Below are positions 1 to 9,305 of a DNA stretch of 64,000 nucleotides, piece by piece. Made by a program: the position numbers and the translations under genes. The notes under the pieces are model-generated. The model saw nothing but the letters and a program-made list of their open reading frames with translations, searched no databases and was not told where the DNA came from. The stretch is from Cysteiniphilum litorale. GTDB lineage: Bacteria; Pseudomonadota; Gammaproteobacteria; Francisellales; Francisellaceae. Within the stretch, counting starts at the first letter, position 1; every line of letters starts with the position of its first letter. The DNA lies in assembly GCF_003428165.1 (NCBI RefSeq), contig NZ_QLIQ01000014.1:1-64000 (forward strand), read 5' to 3'.

Positions 1-71
1 CAATGAACGTGTACAAAGAAGGTGCTATTGACTTTAAAAGTCAGGCGCAAAAAACATTGCAGGTTGCATGA
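1..71 (+). CDS. 3' end of an upstream gene (partial, unidentified)
   Basis: An open frame enters from the left edge and stops at a TGA at 69-71. The last 22 residues end in DFKSQAQKTLQVA. It lies 60 bases before the PAAR-like gene on the same strand, so it is probably the last codons of another T6SS-locus gene, but the fragment is too short to identify. An ATG at position 3 lies in this frame, so a tiny separate ORF cannot be excluded. Confidence 0.4.
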   Translation, partial: MNVYKEGAIDFKSQAQKTLQVA

Positions 72-131
72 CATGTATAGGAATAAGAATTTTTAAAAAA
101 CTGTATTGACACTTTGGGGTAGAATAATGAG

Positions 132-1922
132 ATGCCTGCGATATCTATGCCATTTCCTGCTATGCCAACAAGCTCACCATTTGATCAAATGGCAGCAGAC
201 TTATCTCAAATAAGTCTAGATGGAGTTTTAGCACCACCTGCTATATCATTACCTGATTTAGCCAGCTTGAATGAAGGTCTACCACAGATAGATTCTGTCA
301 TGCCGGTTAATATCAATAGCTTAATGGTCAACGGAATGAGCTTGGCCGATATAGAGGGAGAATATTCATCTACCTATACGCAATTGATGGGCTTAAACAC
401 CACTTTAAGCGCATTACAATCACAATATAGTTATGATGCATTAGAAGCGCAAACAAAGCAGACGCTTGCTATGCAACAAGCAAATTTAAATCAACAATTA
501 AGTACGCTTAATCCTGAGAATTATACGCAAGTAAATTTAGCCAATCCCTACGATGGCTTGGTAGATCAAACCTATCAAAATGCAGTTTCTCAACTTGAGG
601 GTGGATTTCAGCCATTGCAGTTTAATCAAGCCAATCTTGCTAACTTTAGCAACGGCTTGGTATTGCCTGATTACCATAATGTTATTTCTTCCTCAGGTTC
701 AGATCTTGAGAATGCATTTTCTGGCTTCAATGCCCAGCTTTTGCCGTTGGCAAATATCAGTAATGGACCACAAATACCAGATACCGATGCATTACTAGGT
801 GAGGCCTTGGCTGAGATGCCAACAGCGCCTAATGTTTCAGGGCAATTAGATGATATGAATCAGAAACTTGCTACCTTAAGTTCAGGTTTTGGTACAAGTG
901 AACTTAGCGCACAAATAACGGATAAAATGCCAGACATCCCAAGTGGTGCTGACTTATCTTCACTCATGAGTCTGGCTTTTATAATCGGTGGTATTGATCA
1001 ATCACTTTGTGATCTACCAATAATGGCATTTAATATTCCTTTTCCTGATATCTCATTATCATTGCCACAAATTCCCAATATTGTAATGCCCGCAATTAAT
1101 CTTGATTTACCATCGCTTCCTAATGTGAGCTTTCCAAGTTTGCCTGACTTTAGTGGATTGTCTGATCTACTTAATCAGATTATTGCTAGCTTATTACAAA
1201 TCTTAAATTCGGTTAAAGATTGCCAGGGTGCACTTCTAAATGAAATTAACTCCTTGGTAAATCAATTATCATCACTATTGCCGACCTGGTCCGGATTTGG
1301 TATGTCGGCTGTGAATTTTCCTTTTCCATTTTCATTGAACTTACCTGATTTGTCATTGCCAAACATTAACTTACCAACCATTCCATCTTTACCTCAGTTA
1401 CCCGATTTATTGGGAATGTTAGAAAGTTTAATTCCAAATCTTATCGCACTTCCAAGCATTCCCTGGCCAAGTATTGCGCCATTAGCTATCGCATTAGCAT
1501 GTGTTGAATATGCGCTAGGCGTCTATCAAGAGCTACCAGCTCAAGCGGAACTTGGTGTTGCAGCAGGAGCAACCTTAAAATGCCCATCCTCATTGCAGCC
1601 TTTTATTATTAACAAACCGCCAACAGGTATTAATTATGGGCCGGGTAAAACAATGGTCACACAAATGGATAATGCTGCATTTGTTAATTTTATTCCTAGT
1701 CAGTGTTGCAATAATAGTTCAAACCCTTATATTTCGGCAACTCAAGGTATTCTGCCAACGTTTTGTATGATGAGCTTTATGCCATTTGAAAATGCTTCTA
1801 GCAATATAGATGCTGATGGTCAGGATGTTGTTACCAGTAGTAGTACATTGAAGTGTGTATTATGTAATGTCGATGTAACGGTGGAAAATCCGAATCAAGA
1901 AACCGTTAAAATCCATTTATAG
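132..1922 (+). CDS. IglG-like T6SS spike-tip protein with C-terminal PAAR-like (DUF4280) domain
   Basis: 596 residues. The last ~120 residues (from about 475) begin GVAAGATLKCPSS and hold six cysteines (LKC, QCC, FC, KCVLC). This matches the DUF4280 PAAR-like domain known from Francisella IglG, which caps the VgrG spike and is thought to bind metal through Cys. The ~470-residue N-terminal extension is unusual. Residues ~130-230 contain three degenerate units beginning NLAN, followed by a G-rich turn. Residues ~300-345 and ~395-460 are dense in Leu-Pro motifs (LPQIP, LPSLP, LPNINLP). A mini-VgrG follows 13 bases downstream, which fits assembly of a spike complex. The extension may be an effector or adaptor region; that is inference. 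Confidence 0.7.
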   Translation: MPAISMPFPAMPTSSPFDQMAADLSQISLDGVLAPPAISLPDLASLNEGLPQIDSVMPVNINSLMVNGMSLADIEGEYSSTYTQLMGLNTTLSALQSQYSYDALEAQTKQTLAMQQANLNQQLSTLNPENYTQVNLANPYDGLVDQTYQNAVSQLEGGFQPLQFNQANLANFSNGLVLPDYHNVISSSGSDLENAFSGFNAQLLPLANISNGPQIPDTDALLGEALAEMPTAPNVSGQLDDMNQKLATLSSGFGTSELSAQITDKMPDIPSGADLSSLMSLAFIIGGIDQSLCDLPIMAFNIPFPDISLSLPQIPNIVMPAINLDLPSLPNVSFPSLPDFSGLSDLLNQIIASLLQILNSVKDCQGALLNEINSLVNQLSSLLPTWSGFGMSAVNFPFPFSLNLPDLSLPNINLPTIPSLPQLPDLLGMLESLIPNLIALPSIPWPSIAPLAIALACVEYALGVYQELPAQAELGVAAGATLKCPSSLQPFIINKPPTGINYGPGKTMVTQMDNAAFVNFIPSQCCNNSSNPYISATQGILPTFCMMSFMPFENASSNIDADGQDVVTSSSTLKCVLCNVDVTVENPNQETVKIHL

Positions 1923-1935
1923 CTAAGAGGTCGTT

Positions 1936-2376
1936 ATGTCAGGAGATAACAATTCATCCATCGCTCAAAAGATCGATAATATTAGTTTGTCATTAAGCTC
2001 TTCCGCGGCTTCAGTGTCGCAAGTGCTTGATTTGTCAGAGGAGATGATTACAAGCTCAGCGGCAAATATCAAACATACGGCAACAGAGCAAATTATTAGT
2101 GAAGTAAAACCTTCAGGAAGCGCTGTTGCGACGATGAGCATGGACCAAGAGGGGAAGATTTTTTTAAGTGGTAGTGATATGACAATGGAGCTTGATTCAT
2201 TAACTATTCAGATAGGTAGCAGTAAGCTCACTTTCAAGGATGGCGAACTAGAAATTAATATTGGTGGTAGTTCATTTACGATTGATGGATCTAACATTGA
2301 GGCACAGGTTTCGAGTAACATCACCATGAAAGCTTCAAGAATTCGTCAGATGGCAAATCAAGTAACTCAAGATTAA
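1936..2376 (+). CDS. Minimal VgrG-like T6SS spike protein
   Basis: 146 residues preceded by AAGAGG. The second half alternates short polar and hydrophobic strands (MELDSLTIQIGSSKLTF, LEINIGGSSFTIDGS, NIEAQVSSNITMKAS), the pattern of the triple-stranded beta-helix of VgrG/gp5 spikes. Canonical VgrG proteins exceed 600 residues and carry gp27-like and OB domains that are absent here. The Francisella pathogenicity-island VgrG is similarly small (about 164 residues), so this matches that atypical T6SS subtype. Its place directly after the PAAR-like gene supports a role as the spike shaft. Identity rests on fold pattern and neighbourhood, not a diagnostic motif. Confidence 0.65.
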   Translation: MSGDNNSSIAQKIDNISLSLSSSAASVSQVLDLSEEMITSSAANIKHTATEQIISEVKPSGSAVATMSMDQEGKIFLSGSDMTMELDSLTIQIGSSKLTFKDGELEINIGGSSFTIDGSNIEAQVSSNITMKASRIRQMANQVTQD

Positions 2377-2392
2377 AGGAGAAAAAATAAAC

Positions 2393-3424
2393 ATGAACAA
2401 TATACAAGAGATAGATTTTATCCAAGGACGACTTGGTTTGGCAGAACTTTCTGACTTACAAGCACATATTGAGTCACTAGATTATCAGCGTCTTTTAACC
2501 TCAGCATTTGAGGTGCTGAAAGAAGAGCAAATTTTAGATATACGTGTTATTTTTTACTGGCTAGTGAGTAAATTAAGAACTATTGATATTGCTGAGGTAT
2601 CTATTGTACTTGATGACTTTACAGTGTTTTTTGTTGATCAATTAGCGATGGTTTCTCCTCAAGAAAACTATATGAAGTTATTTAAAGGTGTCTATAAATG
2701 GAGTTTTCAGACGATCGATGAAATGCTGCAAAAAGCAAGCTCTATCGCAATTACAAAGATGGATCAAGAAGCATTATCCAATGCGTTTAGTCATTTCATG
2801 GAAATGTTGAAAACATGCTTTGCTGAAACACAATTAAACTTTGAAGAGGACTGCTCAATCTTATTGCGTAAAATTAATAAGATTAAGCTGAAAGAGGAGA
2901 ACTTGGCAGTTGATGTACAACATAATGATATTGAGCAACGAGATATTAATCAAAGTTCATCCTTAAATCATTTAAGTAGTGATGCGATGGGTCACGGCAG
3001 TCAAAAGTGGCAAATACTCAAACAAAAAATTAAGTTACTCACAGAGCTGATTGAAAAGAAAAATCACTTTGCTGCAGCAGTGGTTTATGCAGATGTTAGT
3101 CATATACTACAGCATTTTGATCCTAGAGAGTATTTCCCTGAGGCCTTCTTAGCACTTTATCAAATACTTAATGTGGAAACGCTTGCACAAATATTGAACT
3201 TCACTCAGGAGCAGCAAAACACCGTTGAATGGATGCTTTTATCTCAGCAATATCAAATGGCGCCAGAGCTGTTACTCACGGCAGGGAAAGTAAATTCTAA
3301 AACCATACTTACTAACAATAATAAAATGCAAGATACTCAGAAAAATCAGCAAACATCCGAGAGTTATAATCTGGCTTCAGCTGAAGATGTTGATCATGAC
3401 TTTGATGATTTAAATGATTTTTAA
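2393..3424 (+). CDS. T6SS-locus protein of unknown function (possibly TssA/IglI-like)
   Basis: 343 residues, mostly helical, starting after a strong AAAGGAG site 16 bases beyond the mini-VgrG gene, so very likely in the same operon. Around residues 240-255 it reads HFDPREYFPEAFLALYQIL, which recalls the D-P-x-x-Y-P segment near the C-terminus of TssA-family proteins. The tail is acidic (VDHDFDDLNDF). There is no signal peptide or membrane segment, so it is probably cytosolic. I do not recognise the family with certainty. A baseplate/cap organiser or chaperone role is inference from position only. Confidence 0.5.
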   Translation: MNNIQEIDFIQGRLGLAELSDLQAHIESLDYQRLLTSAFEVLKEEQILDIRVIFYWLVSKLRTIDIAEVSIVLDDFTVFFVDQLAMVSPQENYMKLFKGVYKWSFQTIDEMLQKASSIAITKMDQEALSNAFSHFMEMLKTCFAETQLNFEEDCSILLRKINKIKLKEENLAVDVQHNDIEQRDINQSSSLNHLSSDAMGHGSQKWQILKQKIKLLTELIEKKNHFAAAVVYADVSHILQHFDPREYFPEAFLALYQILNVETLAQILNFTQEQQNTVEWMLLSQQYQMAPELLLTAGKVNSKTILTNNNKMQDTQKNQQTSESYNLASAEDVDHDFDDLNDF

Positions 3425-3480
3425 ACTCTAAATATTGATTTGTTCAAGACGACCAATGAGTGAATAAGTGATTATATGCT

Positions 3481-4356
3481 ATGATAATTGATATTGAGGA
3501 GCAACAAGAGTGTAACACGTTGATTTTAAATAACGATATCATTAAATTGATTATCAATACCAAAGAATATGCAAAGTTGCGTAGTGTTTCAATCGCTAAT
3601 ACTGAGCCTATCAAGCGAATTATAAATATGACTGCACCAGAGTTAAATGTCAGAAACTATACTTTTTTGCGTGTATGGTCAGACTTTTCGATATTTATGC
3701 TATCGTCAGATTTAAAGATTGTTCGTTCGTACGTGCTAAAGCAATTATGGAAAGAAGATAAAGTTTATTCGATCAATAGTGTTGAACCCATTTACAATCG
3801 TTTAGAGAGTTTTTGTCAAGAAAATAAAATAGCTTATGAGCGGATTATTCATCGTGAGAATGGTTTCTTACCAATTGTCATTGAGTATGATCTTGGTGTT
3901 TGTAAAGATTGTCATTGCTTTTTGCTTGGAGTTAACGATGGCAAGTATCGTTATCAGGAACTATTTAATCAACTATTTGATACTGTTTTATATTTCTATC
4001 GTCAGTTTAGGGAAGGTAATTTTAAACATCAAAGAGTACATTATTTTTCAACAGAAAAAATGTCCAAAGAGCATAGATACTATGATTTAAGTAGTACATT
4101 TTCTCCTTATGATGAACTTAAAGAAGAGTATTGCCTAACAAACAAAAACATCGATTATATCAAACTAATTGCGCTTGGCATGAGTGCAAGCCAGATTGCG
4201 AATACATTAAATCGTTCACTTAAAACCGTTGAAAAATCCGTTGATGCAATTAGGTATAAATTTAGATTTGATAACCGTCAACAGCTAGATGTTTTCTTGC
4301 AAATGTTTTACAAGTCTAAAGTTAAAGAGCATATTTTGCTAAAGAAAATGTATTAA
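3481..4356 (+). CDS. LuxR-family (GerE-type HTH) transcriptional regulator
   Basis: 291 residues. The C-terminal ~65 residues form a LuxR/GerE helix-turn-helix: IDYIKLIALGMSASQIA followed by LNRSLKTVEKSVDAIRYKF, matching the usual L-x-x-G-x-S-x-x-E/Q-I-A ... S-x-x-T-V-x-x-H/S-x-x-x-I-x-x-K pattern. The N-terminal ~220 residues have no family I recognise. They contain a CKDCHCF cysteine/histidine cluster near residue 140 that could bind metal or sense redox. No clear ribosome-binding site precedes the ATG. It sits between the T6SS spike genes and three large effector-like genes, which makes it a plausible local regulator (inference). Confidence 0.8.
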   Translation: MIIDIEEQQECNTLILNNDIIKLIINTKEYAKLRSVSIANTEPIKRIINMTAPELNVRNYTFLRVWSDFSIFMLSSDLKIVRSYVLKQLWKEDKVYSINSVEPIYNRLESFCQENKIAYERIIHRENGFLPIVIEYDLGVCKDCHCFLLGVNDGKYRYQELFNQLFDTVLYFYRQFREGNFKHQRVHYFSTEKMSKEHRYYDLSSTFSPYDELKEEYCLTNKNIDYIKLIALGMSASQIANTLNRSLKTVEKSVDAIRYKFRFDNRQQLDVFLQMFYKSKVKEHILLKKMY

Positions 4357-4446
4357 AAAACAACAAAATAGGTAGACCTCCCCCATAAACTGAGGCTGAA
4401 AATTTGCTACTTTAGAAGAAGGAAAGCAATAAAAGGATAACAAGTT

Positions 4447-6750
4447 ATGGGGTTATTTAGTTCTTTAATTTCAGGAAGTTCAACGCTTTCAAACCTTAGT
4501 GATAGCATTCAGACTAGTGTTCAACAAGGTGCTCAGCGTGCGGTAACTAATGCGGCAACTAAAGTTGTGCTAGAGTCCTTATCTCCTGATGTGTCGCCAA
4601 GTCAAAATAATTCAGTTAATAAGCTGCACCAAGATTTAGTGCAAGATGTTTCAAGAACAGGAGTGTCAGATAAAAAATATTACTGGGCAGGCTTAAAAAA
4701 TGGTGGCTTGAAGAAAAGAGAAGTGAGTCAAAAACAAGGTATGGAACTTATCTTTGAACTCTATCAAAAAGCAGACGTCTTACCTAACCCTCAAATGTAT
4801 TTTGATCCAAGCGATACATATAAAACGGCTCCTTTAATTGGAACGTTAAAAATTCGTTTAAATAGCTATATGACACGGCGAAACTTAGAGCAAATCCTGC
4901 AAAGGCAGAGTGTGTTTATGTATCAAAATGTTGGTCATGAAAGTAATTTTTCAGCTTGTGCTATTGAGTTAATGCAGATCTTTTCCAAGTATTACTCAGG
5001 TCATGAGAGTGATCAAATTGGAAAATATCCAAAGCAAGCAGATAAGACCAATCTCTTTTCACAGAAAGATTATTTATGGTTGTTAAATGAGAATATTGAT
5101 TTTATAACGAAGCTTTCTGAGTGGAATTTAGATCACTATGCATTCAGTGTTTTTTGCAAAAGGGTAATACTTTGGCATAAGCTCGTTTATGAAGATACTT
5201 TCGTAGATGGTGAGGCGAAACATTTGCTACAAGGTGTTGTAAAGCAGTTATTTCAGAATCTATTCGCAGTTGCTTATTATCAGGTGCAAAGCCTATGTAC
5301 ATATTATTGCACTCGATCTTTGGTGTCTAAGCTTGATGAAAGCTTATTTATGAATGAAGCTGCATTGGAGGGAATCTATAAGTTTCTATCTTCACCTGAT
5401 ATTATTCGAGATGAAATCAAACAAAGTCTACCAGTAATTGAAGCTAATTTACGCTATATACCTACTAATATTAGAGGTTCAAGGTGTAAATCCAAAAGGA
5501 CTGAAGCAATTACAGCTAATCAAAATGTGAGGGGGATTAAAATTGATGAGAATATCCTATCGGAAAGATCTGATTCGCTTGCTGTTAAGCAGCTTATTGA
5601 ACAGCTAACTTGGGTATTGCCGCATGTGGCAATGCAAAGCGGTGCAAACTATAGTGATGAAAGTCAGGTTGGTTATAAATATGCAATAGCACGTGCACAT
5701 AGCATTATTCAATCATTACAAACAGTAGCAATTACAAATATGGCTCATCGAGATGTCTATTATGCAATTATTAAGAAATGCGTGATTGGAGAATCGAGCG
5801 AGTTACAGACAGATTGGAAGAAGCTGGTTCCTGATGTGAATAATGCAGATCGGTTAAAATTAGATCATGGTAAAAGGATTAATGGGGGATCTCGTACGGG
5901 AAGTGTGCGTAAATCATTTCAGGAGCATGCAGAGAGGAATAAATTGCATGATAAGGCGTATGAGCTTATTTTTAGCTATGTTCGTTTTGGTCTTTATACT
6001 GCGTTAATTCGCTTTTATCGAGATTATGCCCAAGAGTTTGGTGATAGTACTATTTCACTAATTGGTAAGCAATGTATTGACATTATTAAAAGAGCAACAG
6101 CAGAATTGCAAACGGCGACACAATTGATGACACGAATTTCTGATGGTTATGAGTCAAAAGATCTAAGAGGCATTCAACGAGGTGCCTTTAAAAGTGAGCT
6201 TCAGTCGATTACCGATATGTCTAAGAAGTTGATTGTAGAGCTCAAAACACGTAATAAGGAAGTTATGATACAGCTTGGACTTTATGAACAAACAGGTGTT
6301 ACTATGAGCTCAATTCGTGCAGCTATTTTATCTAATTCCGCTGCAGGAGGAGAGGTTCACGGCTTGCAAACTACCCTCGGTATTACTAATGAGCAAAACA
6401 AAGCACTTTCAGCAATGAGCAACCTAAACCTCGATAATACGATGGTGCTTGATCATATTAAGCAAGGTATTGTCAATTATTATGAGTTGGTATCTGGGAA
6501 GTTAACAAAAGGAGGGCTGCTTAAAATTTTAAGCAGTTCGGAGATGGCAGCAGATGCAAAAGCAGCAATAGGAAGTATACGAACGGTATTAGCACACGAG
6601 GAGGAAGTGGCAATTAATGGCATGGGTTATCAGGATGACATTAATTCACAGAATTTTCAGCAGTCATTCTTTAAGAGCGAGCGTGACTCAATAAATCAAT
6701 TTAAAGAAAAATTAGATTTACTGAAACAACAACAGCTTGCTAGAAAATAA
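4447..6750 (+). CDS. Large T6SS-associated protein, unknown function (paralog A)
   Basis: 767 residues, start supported by AAGGATAA nine bases upstream. No signal peptide. The N-terminus (residues 1-45) is Ser/Thr/Ala-rich and amphipathic; the rest is largely helical. Residues ~208-246 read WLLNENIDFITKL ... FCKRVILWHKL. A very similar spacing (W-x-x-x-EN ... R-x-x-LW-x-x-L) occurs at residues ~126-165 of the next protein, and both share a later QE(F/Y)GD segment, so the two look like distant paralogs. Francisella T6SS loci carry large orphan proteins such as PdpA and PdpC; an effector role here is inference from position. Confidence 0.55.
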   Translation: MGLFSSLISGSSTLSNLSDSIQTSVQQGAQRAVTNAATKVVLESLSPDVSPSQNNSVNKLHQDLVQDVSRTGVSDKKYYWAGLKNGGLKKREVSQKQGMELIFELYQKADVLPNPQMYFDPSDTYKTAPLIGTLKIRLNSYMTRRNLEQILQRQSVFMYQNVGHESNFSACAIELMQIFSKYYSGHESDQIGKYPKQADKTNLFSQKDYLWLLNENIDFITKLSEWNLDHYAFSVFCKRVILWHKLVYEDTFVDGEAKHLLQGVVKQLFQNLFAVAYYQVQSLCTYYCTRSLVSKLDESLFMNEAALEGIYKFLSSPDIIRDEIKQSLPVIEANLRYIPTNIRGSRCKSKRTEAITANQNVRGIKIDENILSERSDSLAVKQLIEQLTWVLPHVAMQSGANYSDESQVGYKYAIARAHSIIQSLQTVAITNMAHRDVYYAIIKKCVIGESSELQTDWKKLVPDVNNADRLKLDHGKRINGGSRTGSVRKSFQEHAERNKLHDKAYELIFSYVRFGLYTALIRFYRDYAQEFGDSTISLIGKQCIDIIKRATAELQTATQLMTRISDGYESKDLRGIQRGAFKSELQSITDMSKKLIVELKTRNKEVMIQLGLYEQTGVTMSSIRAAILSNSAAGGEVHGLQTTLGITNEQNKALSAMSNLNLDNTMVLDHIKQGIVNYYELVSGKLTKGGLLKILSSSEMAADAKAAIGSIRTVLAHEEEVAINGMGYQDDINSQNFQQSFFKSERDSINQFKEKLDLLKQQQLARK

Positions 6751-6772
6751 TTTAACTTTTTGGAGAAAAAAC

Positions 6773-9256
6773 ATGTTGTCGTCAATTAGTTCGGGGCTGA
6801 ATAGGTCACAAGGTTTAACTATTAATGAGAAAGACTTCTTACCTATCTTGGATTGTTATCGTGGGCGTGACTCAGAGTCAACCGTGCCGATTACGGCTGG
6901 CTTTGAGATTAGTGACCCTAAACAAACAGGCTATTTATGGTGGAGAAAACTAAAAATTGATCTGGTTAATGATGTTTTTAATAAAAAAAATATGTACTCC
7001 GTGTCTGGGCGTTATTTGGCAGCGCAAACACCGGTATCATCAAGTGTTTATTGTAAATACTGTGTATATCTAGCGGAGCCATTGGAGCGCTATCTACGTA
7101 TCGTTGCTAAGCGCGCTAATAACTACGTTAAAGGCGCTGCACCACAGCGGATGTGGGTGGCTATGGAGAATTATGGATGGATGATGGATCTTGCAAGTAA
7201 GAATTTTGACTATAATACGCTTTTAAGCTTTCTCAACCGACTGAAACTATGGAAGCGTCTAACAGTTAGGAGTAATGTTACCGGAACGTCACCTCTTGGG
7301 GGAGGTAAAGGTGACTGTTATAAGGCGTTTGTTGAGCTATATGATAAAGGGGTTAGAGTATTTGCTAAGTTAAACACTCACCTTCTAACGCGTAGCTATT
7401 ATTCAAAGTTTGAAGCAGCCAAAAATGTGGTTACGTCAGTGGCAAGACTGGCAGAGAGCTTTACACTCTCAAGTACATTTTTAGCGGACAAATTTATTAA
7501 TCAATTTGATCAAATGTGCCATGTTTCAACCTATAAAACTTCTGCTGATAAAGTCGATAGGGTAAAGGCCAAACTTACTGATCTTAAATCAATTGTAAGA
7601 AATGAAGACTTGTTATATTTATATGCTGTAAACAACACAGAGGATCAAGTAGATAACTTTGATGATGGTATATCACCTTACCGAAAATTATTATATTTAT
7701 ATGATGGAATGTCTAAAGGAGGGGCGACTAAAGTTGACAATACAGCCTTTTTAAAGGAGGCTTCAACCTTTTTTTCAGATGGTCAAGCAAGCCAACAACT
7801 AGAAGCTCTGAATATAGTGGATAATTATGCTCCCAGTAAACATACCCAGATATCAAGGGGTAATGCTAATGTGTCAAAGAAGAAGCTTCAAAAAATTTTC
7901 ACAGAGAAAAATGAATATGTGGCTTATGCAATTGAGCGTGTATACAATCAGGTTTACCCAAATAGAGAGAATATAAATTGGGATATCTTGCATGATACTG
8001 AATCCTACGTAAAAGAAAAAACAATTACTATTAAATATGCGATTTCAAAAATTGACCGTACTAATAATAATGATGTTGGATCTCAGGCTGTAGAAAAGCA
8101 AATTACTGAATCGAAGAATGAACTCAACAAGACTATTTCAAACGATCTAAAAGAGCTAAATCTGGTCAAAGAGAATTTGTCAAGGTATTTCTCTAGGTTC
8201 TACTGGCTTAAAGAGACACATGAAGAGAAGATTAGAACGAAGTTCTCATCCTTGTCAACTTTGTTAAAACCCGTTGCAGATAACGAAGGAGGTGAAAGTT
8301 TAGAGGACAGGCTCAAAAAGCTATTGAAGCTTTATAATGAAACAGATGTCATAGTAAAAGATGCGGTCAATCAAATAGAAACAGATCTAAAAGCATATAT
8401 TTATAACTACACGCCAAATAATACAACCCATTTTAAAAAAGGTGCAAACTTTGATGTGTTGATGGCGAATGTTTTAAATAAATTTTTAGATGCTAAGCAG
8501 AAGAAAAAAATATATTCAGACTCAGAAGTTTCATTTCGCTTCGGTTCTAACATTATTACCAGTGATGGACGGTTACATCTAGAGCTTTTAGCTAATTACT
8601 TGATTGTGATAACGAAACAAATTGAATTGCTGTTGCAGGTTCCATTGTTAAACTTTATGCTGTTAATTATTCAAGAGTATGGTGATAGGATTTTTGCTAA
8701 AGCAATAAATATTGGCTCTGATCAAAATCTAAATCTCAAGAAAATAGAGAGTTGCTTTTCTGAGTTGGATACACGGATAAAAAAGCTGATGGAGGATGCT
8801 TCAAAGAGAATGCTTGTTTTGGGTGAGGATGTTGGGCTTATCCGTAATGATGGCGATAAGCTATTATCATCAACTAACCAGGGGTATGAGATCGCTAAGT
8901 CATTTGAAAGAGGACTAAATCGTTATGGGCGGATATCGCAAGAAATTGCTTTTCAGACTAAAGTGCGTAAGCAATTTGCTAATCAAGGGGAAGATATTAC
9001 CATAGCCAAAGTGCGTGAGTTTTTCCATAATAATAGCGATGAGGTACAAGTTTCAATTAATGAAGATTATCAATATATTGGTCAATTTATGGAAAAATTA
9101 TCACGATATGCTGATAGTGATTACCATGCTGATTATGTGGATCTGGATGAAGCGTCTAATGATAGAGAGGTTATTTCTAAGATAAGGAAAACACTAGACA
9201 AGCATAATCGTGATACAACGACTGATTATCTGGCAAGCTTGAATACACTGTGTTGA
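6773..9256 (+). CDS. Large T6SS-associated protein, unknown function (paralog B)
   Basis: 827 residues from the ATG at 6773, chosen because TGGAG lies seven bases upstream; a TTG 36 bases earlier would overlap the preceding gene. It lies 22 bases after paralog A in the same operon. The N-terminal part shares with paralog A the motif MWVAMENYGWMMDL followed by a LW-K-R-L segment, and later YLWW and QEYGD segments. The middle (about 430-560) is rich in Lys/Glu/Asn with coiled-coil character. No catalytic motif or signal peptide is recognised. Probably a cytosolic or T6SS-exported protein acting with its neighbour; function unknown. Confidence 0.55.
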   Translation: MLSSISSGLNRSQGLTINEKDFLPILDCYRGRDSESTVPITAGFEISDPKQTGYLWWRKLKIDLVNDVFNKKNMYSVSGRYLAAQTPVSSSVYCKYCVYLAEPLERYLRIVAKRANNYVKGAAPQRMWVAMENYGWMMDLASKNFDYNTLLSFLNRLKLWKRLTVRSNVTGTSPLGGGKGDCYKAFVELYDKGVRVFAKLNTHLLTRSYYSKFEAAKNVVTSVARLAESFTLSSTFLADKFINQFDQMCHVSTYKTSADKVDRVKAKLTDLKSIVRNEDLLYLYAVNNTEDQVDNFDDGISPYRKLLYLYDGMSKGGATKVDNTAFLKEASTFFSDGQASQQLEALNIVDNYAPSKHTQISRGNANVSKKKLQKIFTEKNEYVAYAIERVYNQVYPNRENINWDILHDTESYVKEKTITIKYAISKIDRTNNNDVGSQAVEKQITESKNELNKTISNDLKELNLVKENLSRYFSRFYWLKETHEEKIRTKFSSLSTLLKPVADNEGGESLEDRLKKLLKLYNETDVIVKDAVNQIETDLKAYIYNYTPNNTTHFKKGANFDVLMANVLNKFLDAKQKKKIYSDSEVSFRFGSNIITSDGRLHLELLANYLIVITKQIELLLQVPLLNFMLLIIQEYGDRIFAKAINIGSDQNLNLKKIESCFSELDTRIKKLMEDASKRMLVLGEDVGLIRNDGDKLLSSTNQGYEIAKSFERGLNRYGRISQEIAFQTKVRKQFANQGEDITIAKVREFFHNNSDEVQVSINEDYQYIGQFMEKLSRYADSDYHADYVDLDEASNDREVISKIRKTLDKHNRDTTTDYLASLNTLC

Positions 9257-9305
9257 TCTCTGACGTATATTTTTCACGCGGTAACTGAATAAATTTTGGA
9301 GTGCT

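Noticed and set aside
106-125. TTGACA and TAGAAT before the PAAR-like gene
   Set aside because: Only eight bases separate the two boxes, far from the required 16-18, so it is not a sigma-70 promoter.
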